From positions 930,001 to 994,000 of the forward strand of contig NZ_LT629787.1 of NCBI RefSeq assembly GCF_900105655.1: a stretch of 64,000 nucleotides of DNA. Reading direction: 5' to 3'. Below, one piece after another: positions 18,952 to 28,158 of this stretch. This DNA is from Halopseudomonas salegens. Its GTDB lineage: Bacteria > Pseudomonadota > Gammaproteobacteria > Pseudomonadales > Pseudomonadaceae. A program made the translations under genes and the position numbers. How positions within the stretch are numbered: position 1 is the first letter of the stretch; every line of letters begins with the position of its first letter. Under the pieces are notes generated by a model that did no database searches, was not told the origin of the DNA, and saw only the letters and a list, made by a program, of their open reading frames with translations.

Positions 18952-20010
18952 ATGGACGAGAACAAGAAAAAGGCCCTTGCCGCTGCGCTGGGTCAGATCG
19001 AACGGCAGTTTGGTAAAGGTGCGGTTATGCGCATGGGCGATCAGGAACGCCAGGCCATTCCTGCTATTTCGACCGGTTCTCTTGGTCTGGATATCGCGCT
19101 GGGGATTGGCGGGCTGCCGAAAGGCCGTATCGTCGAGATTTACGGGCCGGAATCGTCGGGCAAGACCACGCTGACCCTGTCAGTGATTGCCCAGGCCCAG
19201 AAGGCTGGCGCAACTTGCGCCTTCGTTGATGCCGAGCACGCGCTGGATCCGGAATATGCCGGCAAGCTGGGCGTTGAGGTCGATGACCTGTTGGTGTCGC
19301 AGCCGGACACCGGCGAGCAGGCGCTGGAAATCACTGACATGCTGGTGCGCTCCAATGCGGTAGACGTGATCATTGTCGACTCGGTTGCCGCCCTGGTGCC
19401 GAAAGCAGAGATTGAAGGTGAGATGGGGGACCATCACGTCGGCGTGCAGGCACGTCTCATGTCGCAGGCACTGCGCAAGATTACCGGTAATATCAAGAAC
19501 GCCAACTGTCTGGTGATCTTCATCAACCAGATCCGCATGAAGATTGGCGTCATGTTCGGCAACCCGGAAACCACCACCGGTGGTAACGCGCTGAAATTCT
19601 ACTCTTCGGTACGTCTGGATATTCGCCGCACCGGCGCAGTGAAAGATGGCGATGAAGTGGTTGGCAGTGAAACCCGGGTCAAGGTGGTAAAGAACAAGGT
19701 AGCGCCGCCTTTCCGTCAGGCCGAATTCCAGATTCTGTATGGCAAGGGTATTTACCACAATGCCGAGATCATCGACCTGGGTGTGCAGATCGGTCTGGTC
19801 GAGAAGTCCGGTGCCTGGTACAGCTACCAGGGCAACAAGATTGGTCAGGGCAAGGCCAATGCGGCCAAGTTTCTGGAAGAGAATCCTGCGGTCGCCAGCG
19901 AAATTGAAGTGGCCGTTCGTGACCACTTCATGCCCAAGCCAGAAGCGATCGGCAATCCGGAAGAGCGCGCCAAAGCCAAGGCTGATGCCAAGTCCGGTGC
20001 TGACGCCTGA
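18952..20010 (+). CDS. recA: Recombinase RecA
   Basis: RecA forms filaments on single-stranded DNA, drives strand exchange and stimulates LexA self-cleavage. The 352-residue product has the Walker [10 protein letters not shown] (about 65-73), the L1/L2 DNA-binding loop regions ([22 protein letters not shown]) and an acidic/alanine-rich C-terminus. The ATG at 18952 has AAGAGGA seven bases upstream; the frame continues upstream, but the extra residues include the promoter and the LexA box. recX follows after 17 bp. Confidence 0.98.
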   Translation: MDENKKKALAAALGQIERQFGKGAVMRMGDQERQAIPAISTGSLGLDIALGIGGLPKGRIVEIYGPESSGKTTLTLSVIAQAQKAGATCAFVDAEHALDPEYAGKLGVEVDDLLVSQPDTGEQALEITDMLVRSNAVDVIIVDSVAALVPKAEIEGEMGDHHVGVQARLMSQALRKITGNIKNANCLVIFINQIRMKIGVMFGNPETTTGGNALKFYSSVRLDIRRTGAVKDGDEVVGSETRVKVVKNKVAPPFRQAEFQILYGKGIYHNAEIIDLGVQIGLVEKSGAWYSYQGNKIGQGKANAAKFLEENPAVASEIEVAVRDHFMPKPEAIGNPEERAKAKADAKSGADA

Positions 20011-20027
20011 ACAGTTGTGTGAACTGA

Positions 20028-20486
20028 GTGTTTCGCCGCAGCCAACTGGAAACGCCTCAGGCCATTCGCCGCTCGGCAATGGACCTGTTGGCGCGGCGCG
20101 AGCACAGCTATACCGAACTGCTGCGCAAACTGACACTGCGCGGAGCCACGGCTGACGCAGCGGAAATCGAACTGGACAAGCTGCAAGACGAAGGTTTGCT
20201 CAGTGATGCCCGTTTCTGTGAGGCGTATGTCTATGCGCGCAGCCAGCGCGGTATGGGGCCTTTGCGCTTGCGAGAGGAATTGCGCCAGAAAGGTGTGGCC
20301 AGCAGCCTGATTGAACAGGTACTGGATGAGCCGCATTGGGACTGGCCAGCAAAAGCGGCGCAGGCTTTCGCCAAACGCTTTCCGGACGGTGTGGCCGCAG
20401 AGCGGAAAGAGAAAGCCAGGCAGCAACGCTTTATGCAGTACCGTGGCTTTACCTGGCAAGACCTGACTGTCGATGATCACGACTAG
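20028..20486 (+). CDS. recX: RecA regulator RecX
   Basis: RecX binds RecA filaments and limits their growth. The 152-residue product is built of three-helix repeats and has the family's AMDLLARREHSYTELLRKL, LQDEGLLSDARFCEAYVYAR and RGMGPLRLREELRQKGV motifs. The GTG start at 20028 gives a normal RecX N-terminus (a later ATG at 20079 would remove part of the first repeat). It lies 17 bp after recA and is probably cotranscribed through incomplete termination. Confidence 0.95.
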   Translation: MFRRSQLETPQAIRRSAMDLLARREHSYTELLRKLTLRGATADAAEIELDKLQDEGLLSDARFCEAYVYARSQRGMGPLRLREELRQKGVASSLIEQVLDEPHWDWPAKAAQAFAKRFPDGVAAERKEKARQQRFMQYRGFTWQDLTVDDHD

Positions 20487-20598
20487 CGCCATTACCCGCA
20501 GCCCAGCCATCGAAACCTGTCAGTGCCGGCCTCGATGGCAACCGGCAACAGGATTCCCTGCCTGGGTCATGCGCGGTGCGGGCCAGCCGCGCTGGACT

Positions 20599-21132
20599 CT
20601 ACAGCGAGTTGACCACCTGTCCTGAATGCTTCTCCAGTTCGCTGTTGGCCTGTTTCATCTGCTCAATACTGGAGGCATGTATGGTGACAACGGATTTTCC
20701 GTCGCGCAGCGCTGCCTGGGCCTTCATCAGATAGGGCATGTGGTCAGGCCGCAATGACACCAGACCGGCCAGCAGCATCCCGATGACCGCACCAAATACG
20801 ATAAACAGGGCTGCTGCAGTGAGCGCATTGGTCGTCACAAAGCCGATTCCGGCAAAAAACGTCACCATGAACAGCAGCAACCCTGCCAGAGCACCAAAAG
20901 CGCCAAGCCAGAGATGCGAGCGGATCATGGTGCGCATAATGCCTGTGGAGTCGGGTTCGAGTTCGCGCCCCTGATGGGCATCACCGGGGTCCACCACAAT
21001 AACCTGTCGTTGTTCCAGGTTGAGGGAATCGCGTACGGATTCGGCCGCGGTATGCGCTTCATTACTGGACGCGAAAACCGCAGCTACCTTGTGGTCGAAT
21101 TTCTCACCGGTGATATGTTGGGCATCGGTCAT
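20599..21132 (-). CDS. Two-helix membrane protein, stress-protein-like
   Basis: The 177-residue protein is not firmly identified. Residues 15-50 (VAAVFASSNEAHTAAESVRDSL) resemble the YflT/general-stress-17M type alpha/beta domain. Two transmembrane helices (about 72-95 and 100-125, rich in Gly and Ala) and a short soluble tail with VVTIHASS follow. The layout, a soluble domain around a helical hairpin in the inner membrane, is common among conserved Pseudomonas proteins of unknown function. It is convergent with recX. Confidence 0.55.
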   Translation of the reverse strand: MTDAQHITGEKFDHKVAAVFASSNEAHTAAESVRDSLNLEQRQVIVVDPGDAHQGRELEPDSTGIMRTMIRSHLWLGAFGALAGLLLFMVTFFAGIGFVTTNALTAAALFIVFGAVIGMLLAGLVSLRPDHMPYLMKAQAALRDGKSVVTIHASSIEQMKQANSELEKHSGQVVNSL

Positions 21133-21270
21133 AAGCGCATTCTCCTATGCTGATTGTCGGAAGCAGACCGCAAGGGTCATTGCTTTACCTAACTTTGACT
21201 ACCAGCGTAGAACATGGTTCGGTTTCCCGAAAAGCCGGCTTGGGCCGAGTCCTGTGAGACTCGTCACGGC

Positions 21271-22674
21271 CTAAAAAGCGATTTGCTCATCCTGCTCGGG
21301 AATTTGCGCTTGCCAGCCGAGCTTGTTCTTGATTGCTTCGGCGAGGCGCTCACTTTTCTCCAGTTCGCCATGAACCAGGTAGAGTTCAGGTACCCGCTGA
21401 AAATGGCTTAACCAGTCGATCAATTGGCTTTGACCCGCATGGGCGGAAAAGCCACCCAACGTATGCAGCTGGGCATTTACCGCCAGGCTCTGATGGATTA
21501 CCCGGACGTTGGTTGCGCCGTCAACCAGACGCCGGCCCAGAGTGCCCTTGGCCTGGTAGCCGGGGAAAATCAAATGGCATTCCTTGCGCCAGAGGTTGTG
21601 CTTGAAGTGATGCACAATACGCCCGCCAGTACACATGCCGCTACCGGCAATAATGATCGCACCGCTCTGGATACGGTTGATCGCCATGGACTCTTCCGGC
21701 GTGGAGGTGCACTTGAGGATGGGCAGCCAATTCGTCAGTTTGCCTTTGCCATTGCTGGCGAGCAGCTCCTGATCCTCCTCGGTAAAACGGTGGTGGTAGC
21801 GGTCGTAGATGCGCGTAGCCGAGATCGCCATCGGGCTATCAAGGTACACGGTATGCTGCTTGAGTTTGCCTTGTTGATAGAATTTGCCGAGGTAGTACAG
21901 CAGGTCCTGGGTGCGGCCAACGGCGAAAGAAGGGATCAGAACATTGCCCCCTTCGCGGTGAGCTTGATCGAGAATATCAACCAGCTCATCCAGGGTGTCC
22001 TGCTTGTTTCTGTGGTCGCGGTCACCGTAGGTCGACTCCATCAGCACCAGGTCAGCCTGTTCCAGGGTTTTCGGCGGGCGCAGCAGCGGCGAGCAGGTAT
22101 TGCCCAGATCACCGGAAAACACCAGGCGGCGTTTCAGTTGGCCGGTCTCTTCGATGGCCAAGTCGACAATGGCCGACCCGAGAATATGCCCGGCTTCATG
22201 GAAACACAGCTCGAAGCCTTTGGCGATCATGGTTGGCTGTGCGTAGTCGATCGGGTTGAGCAGTTCCAGTGCGGCTTCAGCATGCCGTGTGGTGTACAAG
22301 GGTTTGACTTCCGCTTTGCCGGAACGCTTGCGCCAGCGGTTTTCCCATTCGGCATCCCGCTCCTGCAAGCCGGCAGAATCCTTGAGCATCAGGTCCAGCA
22401 GGTCGGCACTGTCCGGTGTTACATAGACAGGCCCGCTGTAGCCTTCGGCAACCAGTTTTGGCAGCAAGCCGGAATGGTCCAGGTGGGCATGGGAAATGAC
22501 CACGGCATTGAGTTTTTTCGGATCGAACTGGAATTGGTGGCGGTTACGTTCTTCGTCACGGCGAAAGCCCTGAGTCATGCCACACTCCAGCAGGACCTGC
22601 TCGCCGTTGGCTTCCAGCAAATAACAGGAGCCGGTGACTTGTCGCGTGGCACCGAAAAAATTCAATAACGCCAT
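21271..22674 (-). CDS. Beta-CASP metallo-beta-lactamase RNase
   Basis: Proteins of this family are zinc-dependent RNA-processing nucleases of the CPSF73/KH-less bacterial type. The 467-residue product has the metal motif ISHAHLDHSG (about residue 68), HEAGHILGSA, FSGDLGN, the beta-CASP region (SFAVGRTQDLLYYL, GSGMCTGGRI) and a C-terminal GGFSAHAGQSQL. The ATG at 22674 has GAGGAT upstream and places the first beta strand (LLNFFGATRQVTGSCYLL) normally. In Pseudomonas it lies in the same recA neighbourhood. The RNA substrate is unknown. Confidence 0.9.
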   Translation of the reverse strand: MALLNFFGATRQVTGSCYLLEANGEQVLLECGMTQGFRRDEERNRHQFQFDPKKLNAVVISHAHLDHSGLLPKLVAEGYSGPVYVTPDSADLLDLMLKDSAGLQERDAEWENRWRKRSGKAEVKPLYTTRHAEAALELLNPIDYAQPTMIAKGFELCFHEAGHILGSAIVDLAIEETGQLKRRLVFSGDLGNTCSPLLRPPKTLEQADLVLMESTYGDRDHRNKQDTLDELVDILDQAHREGGNVLIPSFAVGRTQDLLYYLGKFYQQGKLKQHTVYLDSPMAISATRIYDRYHHRFTEEDQELLASNGKGKLTNWLPILKCTSTPEESMAINRIQSGAIIIAGSGMCTGGRIVHHFKHNLWRKECHLIFPGYQAKGTLGRRLVDGATNVRVIHQSLAVNAQLHTLGGFSAHAGQSQLIDWLSHFQRVPELYLVHGELEKSERLAEAIKNKLGWQAQIPEQDEQIAF

Positions 22675-22754
22675 GGGTGATCCTCGTAGTGATTGACCTT
22701 GATTGGCAGCATGGCGCAGCCAGAGCGGCTGCGCCATGATCTGGGTCAGGTCAT

Positions 22755-23156
22755 TTACAGCGAGTGGCAGTGGTTGGCAATAAAGCTTTGTGTCAGCACC
22801 GGCTGCTCACTGTCTTTGAGCACGAAGTGATAGCTGAGGGTGGCGCCCATATCCATCAATTGACGAAAACGCTGGTTGGAACAGACGCTGGATTGAAGTT
22901 GATTACGGATCAGCATGGGGTCTTCCTGCATGCGTTCGGCATAGTCAGCATCGACGGCCAGGCGATTGATCAACTCGCGCTCCTCGGCCTGAAATCCCAG
23001 GTCGGTAATGTCAGCATTGATTGCCCGTGGTGTGCCTTCACTACTGGCTTCGGCGACGGCACTCAAGGTCTCCTGCAGGCGCACGTCGCGCAGAGAAACG
23101 GCGTGGCTGGGCAAAACAATCAGTAAAGCAAGCAATACTAGTGACCAACGCAACAT
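22755..23156 (-). CDS. PA3611-like periplasmic protein
   Basis: The 133-residue protein begins with a clear signal peptide (LRWSLVLLALLIVLPSHA, cleavage after about residue 19). It has two cysteines (SSVCSNQRF and the C-terminal NHCHSL) that could form a disulfide in the periplasm. The mature part resembles the quorum-sensing-regulated PA3611 family, which lies in the same chromosomal neighbourhood in P. aeruginosa. It is divergent from the DTW-domain gene. The function is unknown. Confidence 0.65.
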   Translation of the reverse strand: MLRWSLVLLALLIVLPSHAVSLRDVRLQETLSAVAEASSEGTPRAINADITDLGFQAEERELINRLAVDADYAERMQEDPMLIRNQLQSSVCSNQRFRQLMDMGATLSYHFVLKDSEQPVLTQSFIANHCHSL

Positions 23157-23249
23157 AATAGGTAAATCTCCAGACAGAAGAACTGAGTGTACTATTGCTC
23201 AGACCTGTGGCCCAGCCAGTCGTTCGATCATCGAGCAGGATATTTTGGT

Positions 23250-24035
23250 ATGCCCTCGGTTACACTGCCAGCCGCAATCTCGGAACAGGATGCACGTGTG
23301 TCGTTACCTGATCATTCATCGCATGCCGTCGCCCGTTTGCGTCAGCAGGCACTGGCGGCAGCTACCCGTCCATTTATGGCCCGGGGGATCAAGATGCAGC
23401 GTTGCGGGGGGTGCCTGTTGCCGCCGGGGCACTGCATCTGTGCGCTGCGCCCGCAGCTATCTGCCGGGGTCAGCTTCTGCCTGCTGATGCACCGGCTGGA
23501 ACCCCTGAAACCGACCAACACCGGCCGTCTGATTGCCGAGTGCCTGGCTGATACCCAGGCATTTGTCTGGTCACGTACTGAACCTGATCCGGCCCTGTTG
23601 GCCCTGCTGCAGGACCCGCAATGGCAACCTTTGCTGGTCTTTCCCCGGGAGTACGCGGCTCCGCAGCAGGCGGTATGCCAGCAAATCAGCCCGATTAATG
23701 GCAAACGTCCCTTGCTGGTGATTATCGATGCCACCTGGAATCAGGCGCGCAAGATGGTGCGCATGAGCCCCTGGTTGCGCGCATTGCCTTTACTGGATCT
23801 GCAACCTGATCAGGGGTCGCGCTATCAACTGCGCCGTTCCTGTCAGGCTGAGCACCTGTGTACCGCAGAGGTCGGTGTTGCCTGTCTGGAGCTGGCTGGC
23901 GATGCCGATGCGGCAAGGGGGCTGGATGACTATTTTGACACTTTCAATACGGGTTATCATTTGGCCCGCCTCAACCGTACGCCTGCCGACAGCCCGGCGC
24001 GGCGACGCCTTGTTCAGCGCAGGGTAGAGGGCTAG
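23250..24035 (+). CDS. DTW-domain tRNA-uridine aminocarboxypropyltransferase
   Basis: DTW-domain enzymes (TapT/TuaA type) add the aminocarboxypropyl group to tRNA uridine (acp3U47) with S-adenosylmethionine as donor. The protein has an N-terminal four-cysteine zinc-type motif (CGGCLLPPGHCIC), LLMHRLEPLKPTNTGRL, and the signature DATWNQARKM near residue 160. The assignment to family is firm; the exact tRNA is inferred from E. coli TapT. The start at 23250 is preceded by GCAGGA nine bases upstream; the longer frame from 23187 lacks support. Confidence 0.85.
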   Translation: MPSVTLPAAISEQDARVSLPDHSSHAVARLRQQALAAATRPFMARGIKMQRCGGCLLPPGHCICALRPQLSAGVSFCLLMHRLEPLKPTNTGRLIAECLADTQAFVWSRTEPDPALLALLQDPQWQPLLVFPREYAAPQQAVCQQISPINGKRPLLVIIDATWNQARKMVRMSPWLRALPLLDLQPDQGSRYQLRRSCQAEHLCTAEVGVACLELAGDADAARGLDDYFDTFNTGYHLARLNRTPADSPARRRLVQRRVEG

Positions 24036-24077
24036 CTGTCAGGCTCGACAGACTTTCATGGGCACTTGCACGGATGA

Positions 24078-24093
24078 TGGCCCGGGTATTGCA
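24078..24093 (+). promoter_or_regulatory. Sigma-54 promoter of fliK
   Basis: TGGCCCGGGTATTGCA matches TGGCACG-N4-TTGCW with one mismatch and has the required GG-N10-GC. Transcription would start near 24104, about 30 bp before the fliK ATG. Confidence 0.8.
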
Positions 24094-24132
24094 TTGCAGA
24101 TAGGGAACCTAGTCGCTACGGAGTACGCTTTC

Positions 24133-25530
24133 ATGTCAGTTGGCCTGAATATATTGGCACTGTTATCCCCTGGTGATGCCTCTGGCAAACATGCTGGATT
24201 GCTCGATAAAGAGGGCGAAAGCCTTGATTTTCAAGGGAGCAGTGCTTTTTCAGAATTGCTCAATGGCACCCCGGGCGATGCGCTGGAGACGATGCTGGAT
24301 GCTCTGCCAGAGGCGGAACGCGAAGCGATGTTGGCGGCAATCGCGCAATTGGCCCTGATCAAGGATGGCAATAATTTGCCGCCAGCAGTAGATCAGCTGC
24401 TGCAGGATTTGCCTGAAATGCCTGCCTTGACCGATGAGGCGGCGGTGCGCTTGCAGCAGGGCGGCGATGCCGCGCTTGATGTATTGGCAACCCTGGTGCC
24501 GGAATGGCGTCAGTGGTTGAGCGATGCGGCGGATGACATTGACAGCGAACGATTGCAGGCAGTTGCGGACCAGGTGGCCGATTCGGTTGCACAGGCAGTC
24601 GATAGTACAGCTGATGCCGATGCTGCCGAGGATGCTGACAGCATCAGTACCCTGGCCGCGGCCATGACTGCGTCGGCAGCGGCTGGCCAACCAGCAGTCA
24701 GCCAACAGGCCTCTGCTGCTACCCAGTCGGATGCGGAGCCATTGCCACCTTCGCGTTTTTCTTTGGCCCAGCTGGTCAATGGCCAAAAAGCCACCGCTGA
24801 TGAACCTGCCAGTGGGCGTGACAGCCAGCCCCGGCTGGATGTCGATGTGGACAAGAACACCCTGAGCAATGATGATTTTTCCGGTTTGCGTCGCAAGGCA
24901 ACCCTGGACATGAACGCCAATGCCAACGCCAACGCAACACCGCGAGCGGCAGAGGTGGCCTTGCGTGCCGAACCGTCCTCACGCCGCAGTGGTGGTGAAG
25001 AGGCGGCTGAAGCAGTAAGGGTGAGTCAACCCGGTTCAGCGGCAGCGGCGGCAGCCCTGACTGCGCGGCCGGTAGCCGCAGCCACCCAGGCTTTGGGTGT
25101 CCCCTTCGGCCAGGCTGGTTGGAGTGAGGCTGTAGTCGACAAGGTCATGTGGATGTCCAGCCGCAACCTGAACAGTGTGGAAATTCGTCTGACACCCGCC
25201 GAGTTGGGGCCGCTGGAAATTCACTTGCAAAATCGTGGACAGGAGCTGCAGGTTCAATTCGTCAGCCAGAATCCGAGTGTGCGCGAAGTACTGGAATCCC
25301 AGGTGATTCGTTTGCGCGAAATGGTGGGCCAGCAAGGACTGGACCTGGTTGATGTATCAGTCGGTGACAATGGCGCCAATCAACAGCAGGAGCAGGCCGA
25401 ACGTCAGGCAGCCAGACTGGCAGGGCAGGTTGCCGGAGGTACTGCAGCCGGTAATGCTGCAAACAGCCCTCAGTCCACACTGGTTCCGGTTGCCAGCAGC
25501 AGTGATCGGCTGGTTGATTATTACGCCTGA
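24133..25530 (+). CDS. fliK: Flagellar hook-length control protein FliK
   Basis: FliK is exported during hook building, measures hook length and makes FlhB switch substrate specificity. The 465-residue protein has a low-complexity Ala/Asp/Gln-rich N-terminal ruler part. Its conserved C-terminal domain (about 345-430) contains the family motif LNSVEIRLTPAELGPLEIHL and VREVLESQVIRLREMVGQQGL. A run of Asn-Ala repeats (about 260) is part of the linker. The ATG at 24133 has CGGAG nine bases upstream. It has its own sigma-54 promoter and terminator, so it is a separate unit from fliL. Confidence 0.93.
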   Translation: MSVGLNILALLSPGDASGKHAGLLDKEGESLDFQGSSAFSELLNGTPGDALETMLDALPEAEREAMLAAIAQLALIKDGNNLPPAVDQLLQDLPEMPALTDEAAVRLQQGGDAALDVLATLVPEWRQWLSDAADDIDSERLQAVADQVADSVAQAVDSTADADAAEDADSISTLAAAMTASAAAGQPAVSQQASAATQSDAEPLPPSRFSLAQLVNGQKATADEPASGRDSQPRLDVDVDKNTLSNDDFSGLRRKATLDMNANANANATPRAAEVALRAEPSSRRSGGEEAAEAVRVSQPGSAAAAAALTARPVAAATQALGVPFGQAGWSEAVVDKVMWMSSRNLNSVEIRLTPAELGPLEIHLQNRGQELQVQFVSQNPSVREVLESQVIRLREMVGQQGLDLVDVSVGDNGANQQQEQAERQAARLAGQVAGGTAAGNAANSPQSTLVPVASSSDRLVDYYA

Positions 25531-25557
25531 TCGTCTGCCTGATCGTGTCCCATCAGA

Positions 25558-25597
25558 CCCGGCCCTGGGAAACCAGCTTTGGCCGGGTTTCTTGTTT
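25558..25597 (+). terminator. Intrinsic terminator after fliK
   Basis: The stem CCCGGCC/GGCCGGG with a 16-base loop is followed by TTTCTTGTTT, 27 bp after the fliK stop. Confidence 0.8.
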
Positions 25598-25646
25598 ATC
25601 CCGTCGCGACTTTTGCCCGGCATGCCTATATGATGTTCGCTACACT

Positions 25647-25662
25647 TGGCATGAAGCATGCT
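25647..25662 (+). promoter_or_regulatory. Sigma-54 promoter of the fliL-flhB operon
   Basis: TGGCATGAAGCATGCT has GG-N10-GC and matches TGGCACG-N4-TTGCW except at two positions. It lies 51 bp before fliL. In P. aeruginosa the fliL-flhB operon is sigma-54/FleQ-controlled. Confidence 0.7.
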
Positions 25663-25712
25663 TTGATAGTTGGCATAGTCGGTTATCGCCGATCGGATGA
25701 TGGAATTTTGAC

Positions 25713-26225
25713 ATGGCAAAACAGAAAGAACCGGAACAGGCACCTGAAGAAGGCGCAGAAGTCCCCAAAAAAAGTAAAGGCAAGCTGTTTCTGTTGCTGG
25801 GTGTCGGCCTTTTGGCACTCTTGCTGTCAATCGGAGGGGTACTGTATTTCGTCTTCTCCGGTGATGATGAGCCGGTCAGTAGCGAACCGGCAACACCGGT
25901 TCAGTTGCCAGCCATCTATCAACCCATGGAGCCGGCCTTTGTGGTCAACTATACCCATGCGGGACGCCAGCGTTACATGCAGATCAGTGTCGTATTGATG
26001 GGGCGTGACCCGCAGAAAATGCAGGATATGACCCAGCATTTCCCGTTGATCCGCAATCAGCTGGTGATGTTGTTCTCCGGTGAAGACTTCGAAGAGCTGT
26101 TGACCGCTGAAGGCAAGGAAACCTTGCGCGAACGCGCCACCCTGGCGGTGCAATCGATGCTGGAACGGGAAATGAGTGATCCCGTGATTGAAGCGGTTTT
26201 GTTCACCAATATGGTAATGCAATAG
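25713..26225 (+). CDS. fliL: Flagellar basal-body protein FliL
   Basis: FliL is a single-pass inner-membrane protein around the stator/rotor that supports torque generation. The 170-residue product has a charged, Lys/Glu-rich cytoplasmic N-terminus (1-22), one transmembrane helix (about 25-48) and a periplasmic domain (LPAIYQPMEPAFVVNY onward) ending in VIEAVLFTNMVMQ. It is the first gene of the export/rotor operon and lies 10 bp before fliM. Confidence 0.93.
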   Translation: MAKQKEPEQAPEEGAEVPKKSKGKLFLLLGVGLLALLLSIGGVLYFVFSGDDEPVSSEPATPVQLPAIYQPMEPAFVVNYTHAGRQRYMQISVVLMGRDPQKMQDMTQHFPLIRNQLVMLFSGEDFEELLTAEGKETLRERATLAVQSMLEREMSDPVIEAVLFTNMVMQ

Positions 26226-26235
26226 GACATAAAGC

Positions 26236-27207
26236 ATGGCTGTTCAGGATCTACTGTCACAGGATGAAATCGATGCGCTGCTGCACGGGGTGGATGATGG
26301 CGCCATTGACTCTGAGGAAGACCTTGATCCCACGGGTGTGCGCAGTTATGACCTGACCAGTCAGGATCGTATTGTCCGCGGGCGCATGCCGACCCTGGAA
26401 ATGATCAACGAGCGCTTTGCCCGCTATACCCGCATCAGCATGTTCAATCTGCTGCGTCGTTCAGCGGATGTTGCTGTGGGCGGTGTGCAGGTGATGAAGT
26501 TTGGTGAATACATTCACTCGCTCTACGTGCCAACCAGCCTCAACCTGGTAAAAATGAAGCCCTTGCGCGGAACAGCGCTGTTTATTCTTGATGCGCGACT
26601 GGTATTCAAGCTGGTCGACAACTTTTTTGGTGGTGACGGCCGGCACGCCAAGATTGAAGGCCGTGAATTTACCCCGACCGAACTGCGAGTAGTCCGCATG
26701 GTGCTGGACCAGGCCTTTATCGATCTGAAGGAAGCCTGGCAAGCCGTGCATGAAGTCAACTTCGAGTACGTCAATTCCGAGGTCAATCCGGCCCTGGCGA
26801 ATATTGTCAGCCCCAGCGAAGTGGTGGTGGTGTCCACCTTCCATATCGAGCTGGATGGCGGCGGCGGGGATATGCATGTCACTTTCCCCTACTCGATGAT
26901 CGAGCCGCTGCGTGAAGTACTCGACTCCGGGGTGCAGTCCGATGTCGACGAGCATGACGAACGCTGGGTCAAGGCACTGCGTGAGGAAATAACCGCCGCC
27001 AAGGTGCCCCTGAGCGCTACTGTGGTCAAGCATCAGCTTAAACTGCGCGACTTGCTGAGCATGCAGGAAGGTGATGTGATCCCGGTGGAAATGCCCGATT
27101 TTATGGTGATGTGTGCCAACGGCGTACCCACCTTCAAAGCCAAGATAGGCTCGGTAAAAGGTAATTTGGCCTTGCAGATTCTGGAACCGGTCGTACGCCC
27201 CAAGTGA
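26236..27207 (+). CDS. fliM: Flagellar motor switch protein FliM
   Basis: FliM is the middle part of the C-ring and binds phosphorylated CheY. The 323-residue product begins with the CheY-binding segment LLSQDEIDALLHGV (about residues 5-18). It then has the CheC-like middle domain (with FGEYIHSLYVPTSLNLVKMKPL and GGDGRHAKIEGREFTPTE) and a C-terminal SpoA-like domain. Order and length are standard. Confidence 0.97.
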   Translation: MAVQDLLSQDEIDALLHGVDDGAIDSEEDLDPTGVRSYDLTSQDRIVRGRMPTLEMINERFARYTRISMFNLLRRSADVAVGGVQVMKFGEYIHSLYVPTSLNLVKMKPLRGTALFILDARLVFKLVDNFFGGDGRHAKIEGREFTPTELRVVRMVLDQAFIDLKEAWQAVHEVNFEYVNSEVNPALANIVSPSEVVVVSTFHIELDGGGGDMHVTFPYSMIEPLREVLDSGVQSDVDEHDERWVKALREEITAAKVPLSATVVKHQLKLRDLLSMQEGDVIPVEMPDFMVMCANGVPTFKAKIGSVKGNLALQILEPVVRPK

Positions 27208-27247
27208 CGGGCGCGACGGACAACATTGACGTGGGAGGAAGGCCGTA

Positions 27248-27727
27248 ATGGCTGACGAGAACAAGCCCGAAGAAGACGAGATCAGCCCGGAAGAGCAGGC
27301 TCTGGCCGACGAGTGGGCGGCTGCTCTGGACGAAGCGGGTGCTGATACCAGCCAGGACGATATCGATGCCATGCTGGCAGAGAGCGGTGAAAGCGATACT
27401 CAGCGCATGCCGATGGAAGAATTCAGTCAGTCATCCGGTGGCCAGCAGCCGATGTCAGCCGGTGACAGCCCCAACCTGGATGTAATCCTGGATATTCCGG
27501 TGACCATCTCCATGGAAGTGGGCAATACCGATATTACGATCCGCAACCTGTTGCAGCTGAACCAGGGTTCGGTTGTCGAGCTGGACCGCCTGGCAGGTGA
27601 GCCACTGGATGTGATGGTCAACGGCACCCTGATTGCCCATGGTGAGGTCGTCGTCGTGAATGAGAAATTCGGTATTCGCCTGACCGATGTGATCAGTCCT
27701 TCCGAACGTATCAAGAAGCTGAAATGA
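27248..27727 (+). CDS. fliN: Flagellar motor switch protein FliN
   Basis: FliN forms the lower ring of the C-ring and helps dock the export apparatus. The 159-residue product has a long acidic N-terminal extension (about 1-75) and the conserved SpoA domain (DVILDIPVTISMEVG to ERIKKLK). GGAGGAA lies just upstream. Its stop overlaps the fliO start (ATGA), which implies coupled translation. Confidence 0.96.
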   Translation: MADENKPEEDEISPEEQALADEWAAALDEAGADTSQDDIDAMLAESGESDTQRMPMEEFSQSSGGQQPMSAGDSPNLDVILDIPVTISMEVGNTDITIRNLLQLNQGSVVELDRLAGEPLDVMVNGTLIAHGEVVVVNEKFGIRLTDVISPSERIKKLK

Positions 27728-28158
27728 TGCGTTTTCTGCTGCCGTTGGTGTTGTTCCTGAGCAGCCCGCTGGTGTTGGCCGAACCAGAGGCCCCACCGCG
27801 AACGCTGGGCTCTGCCACGCAGGTTTCACTGACCACGCAGATACTCCAGCTTGGCCTTGGATTGATAGTGGTCGTGGGGTTGATTTTCCTGCTTGGCTAT
27901 CTGATGCGCCGGGTGGGTCCCATGGCAGGCATTGGCAGTCAGCAGATACGGGTGATCAGCAGCCTGCCCCTGGGAACGCGCGATCGTTTGCTGCTGGTCG
28001 ACGTGGCGGGCAAGCAAATGCTGCTGGGCGCCTCTGCCGGGCGAATCAATACCCTGCATGTCTTCGATGAGCCGGTGGCTGATCTCGATGCAGTGCGCCA
28101 GCAGGGAGACTTTGCCCGCAAACTGAATGCATTACTGAAACGGGAGCCGAACGAATGA
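27724..28158 (+). CDS. fliO: Flagellar export protein FliO
   Basis: FliO helps assemble the FliP core of the flagellar type III gate. The 144-residue product has a signal-like N-terminus ([16 protein letters not shown]), a transmembrane helix (about 38-58) and a cytoplasmic domain with [22 protein letters not shown]. It may begin at ATG 27724 or 27727, which differ by one residue. Both overlap the fliN stop; the end overlaps fliP. Confidence 0.93.
   Translation: MMRFLLPLVLFLSSPLVLAEPEAPPRTLGSATQVSLTTQILQLGLGLIVVVGLIFLLGYLMRRVGPMAGIGSQQIRVISSLPLGTRDRLLLVDVAGKQMLLGASAGRINTLHVFDEPVADLDAVRQQGDFARKLNALLKREPNE

Noticed and set aside
21424..22668. 414-codon open frame opposite the beta-CASP nuclease
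   Set aside because: Antisense shadow; the minus-strand protein carries all expected motifs.
24910..24945. Asn-Ala codon repeat in fliK as a tandem-repeat locus
   Set aside because: Only a few imperfect units in a flexible linker; ordinary for FliK.
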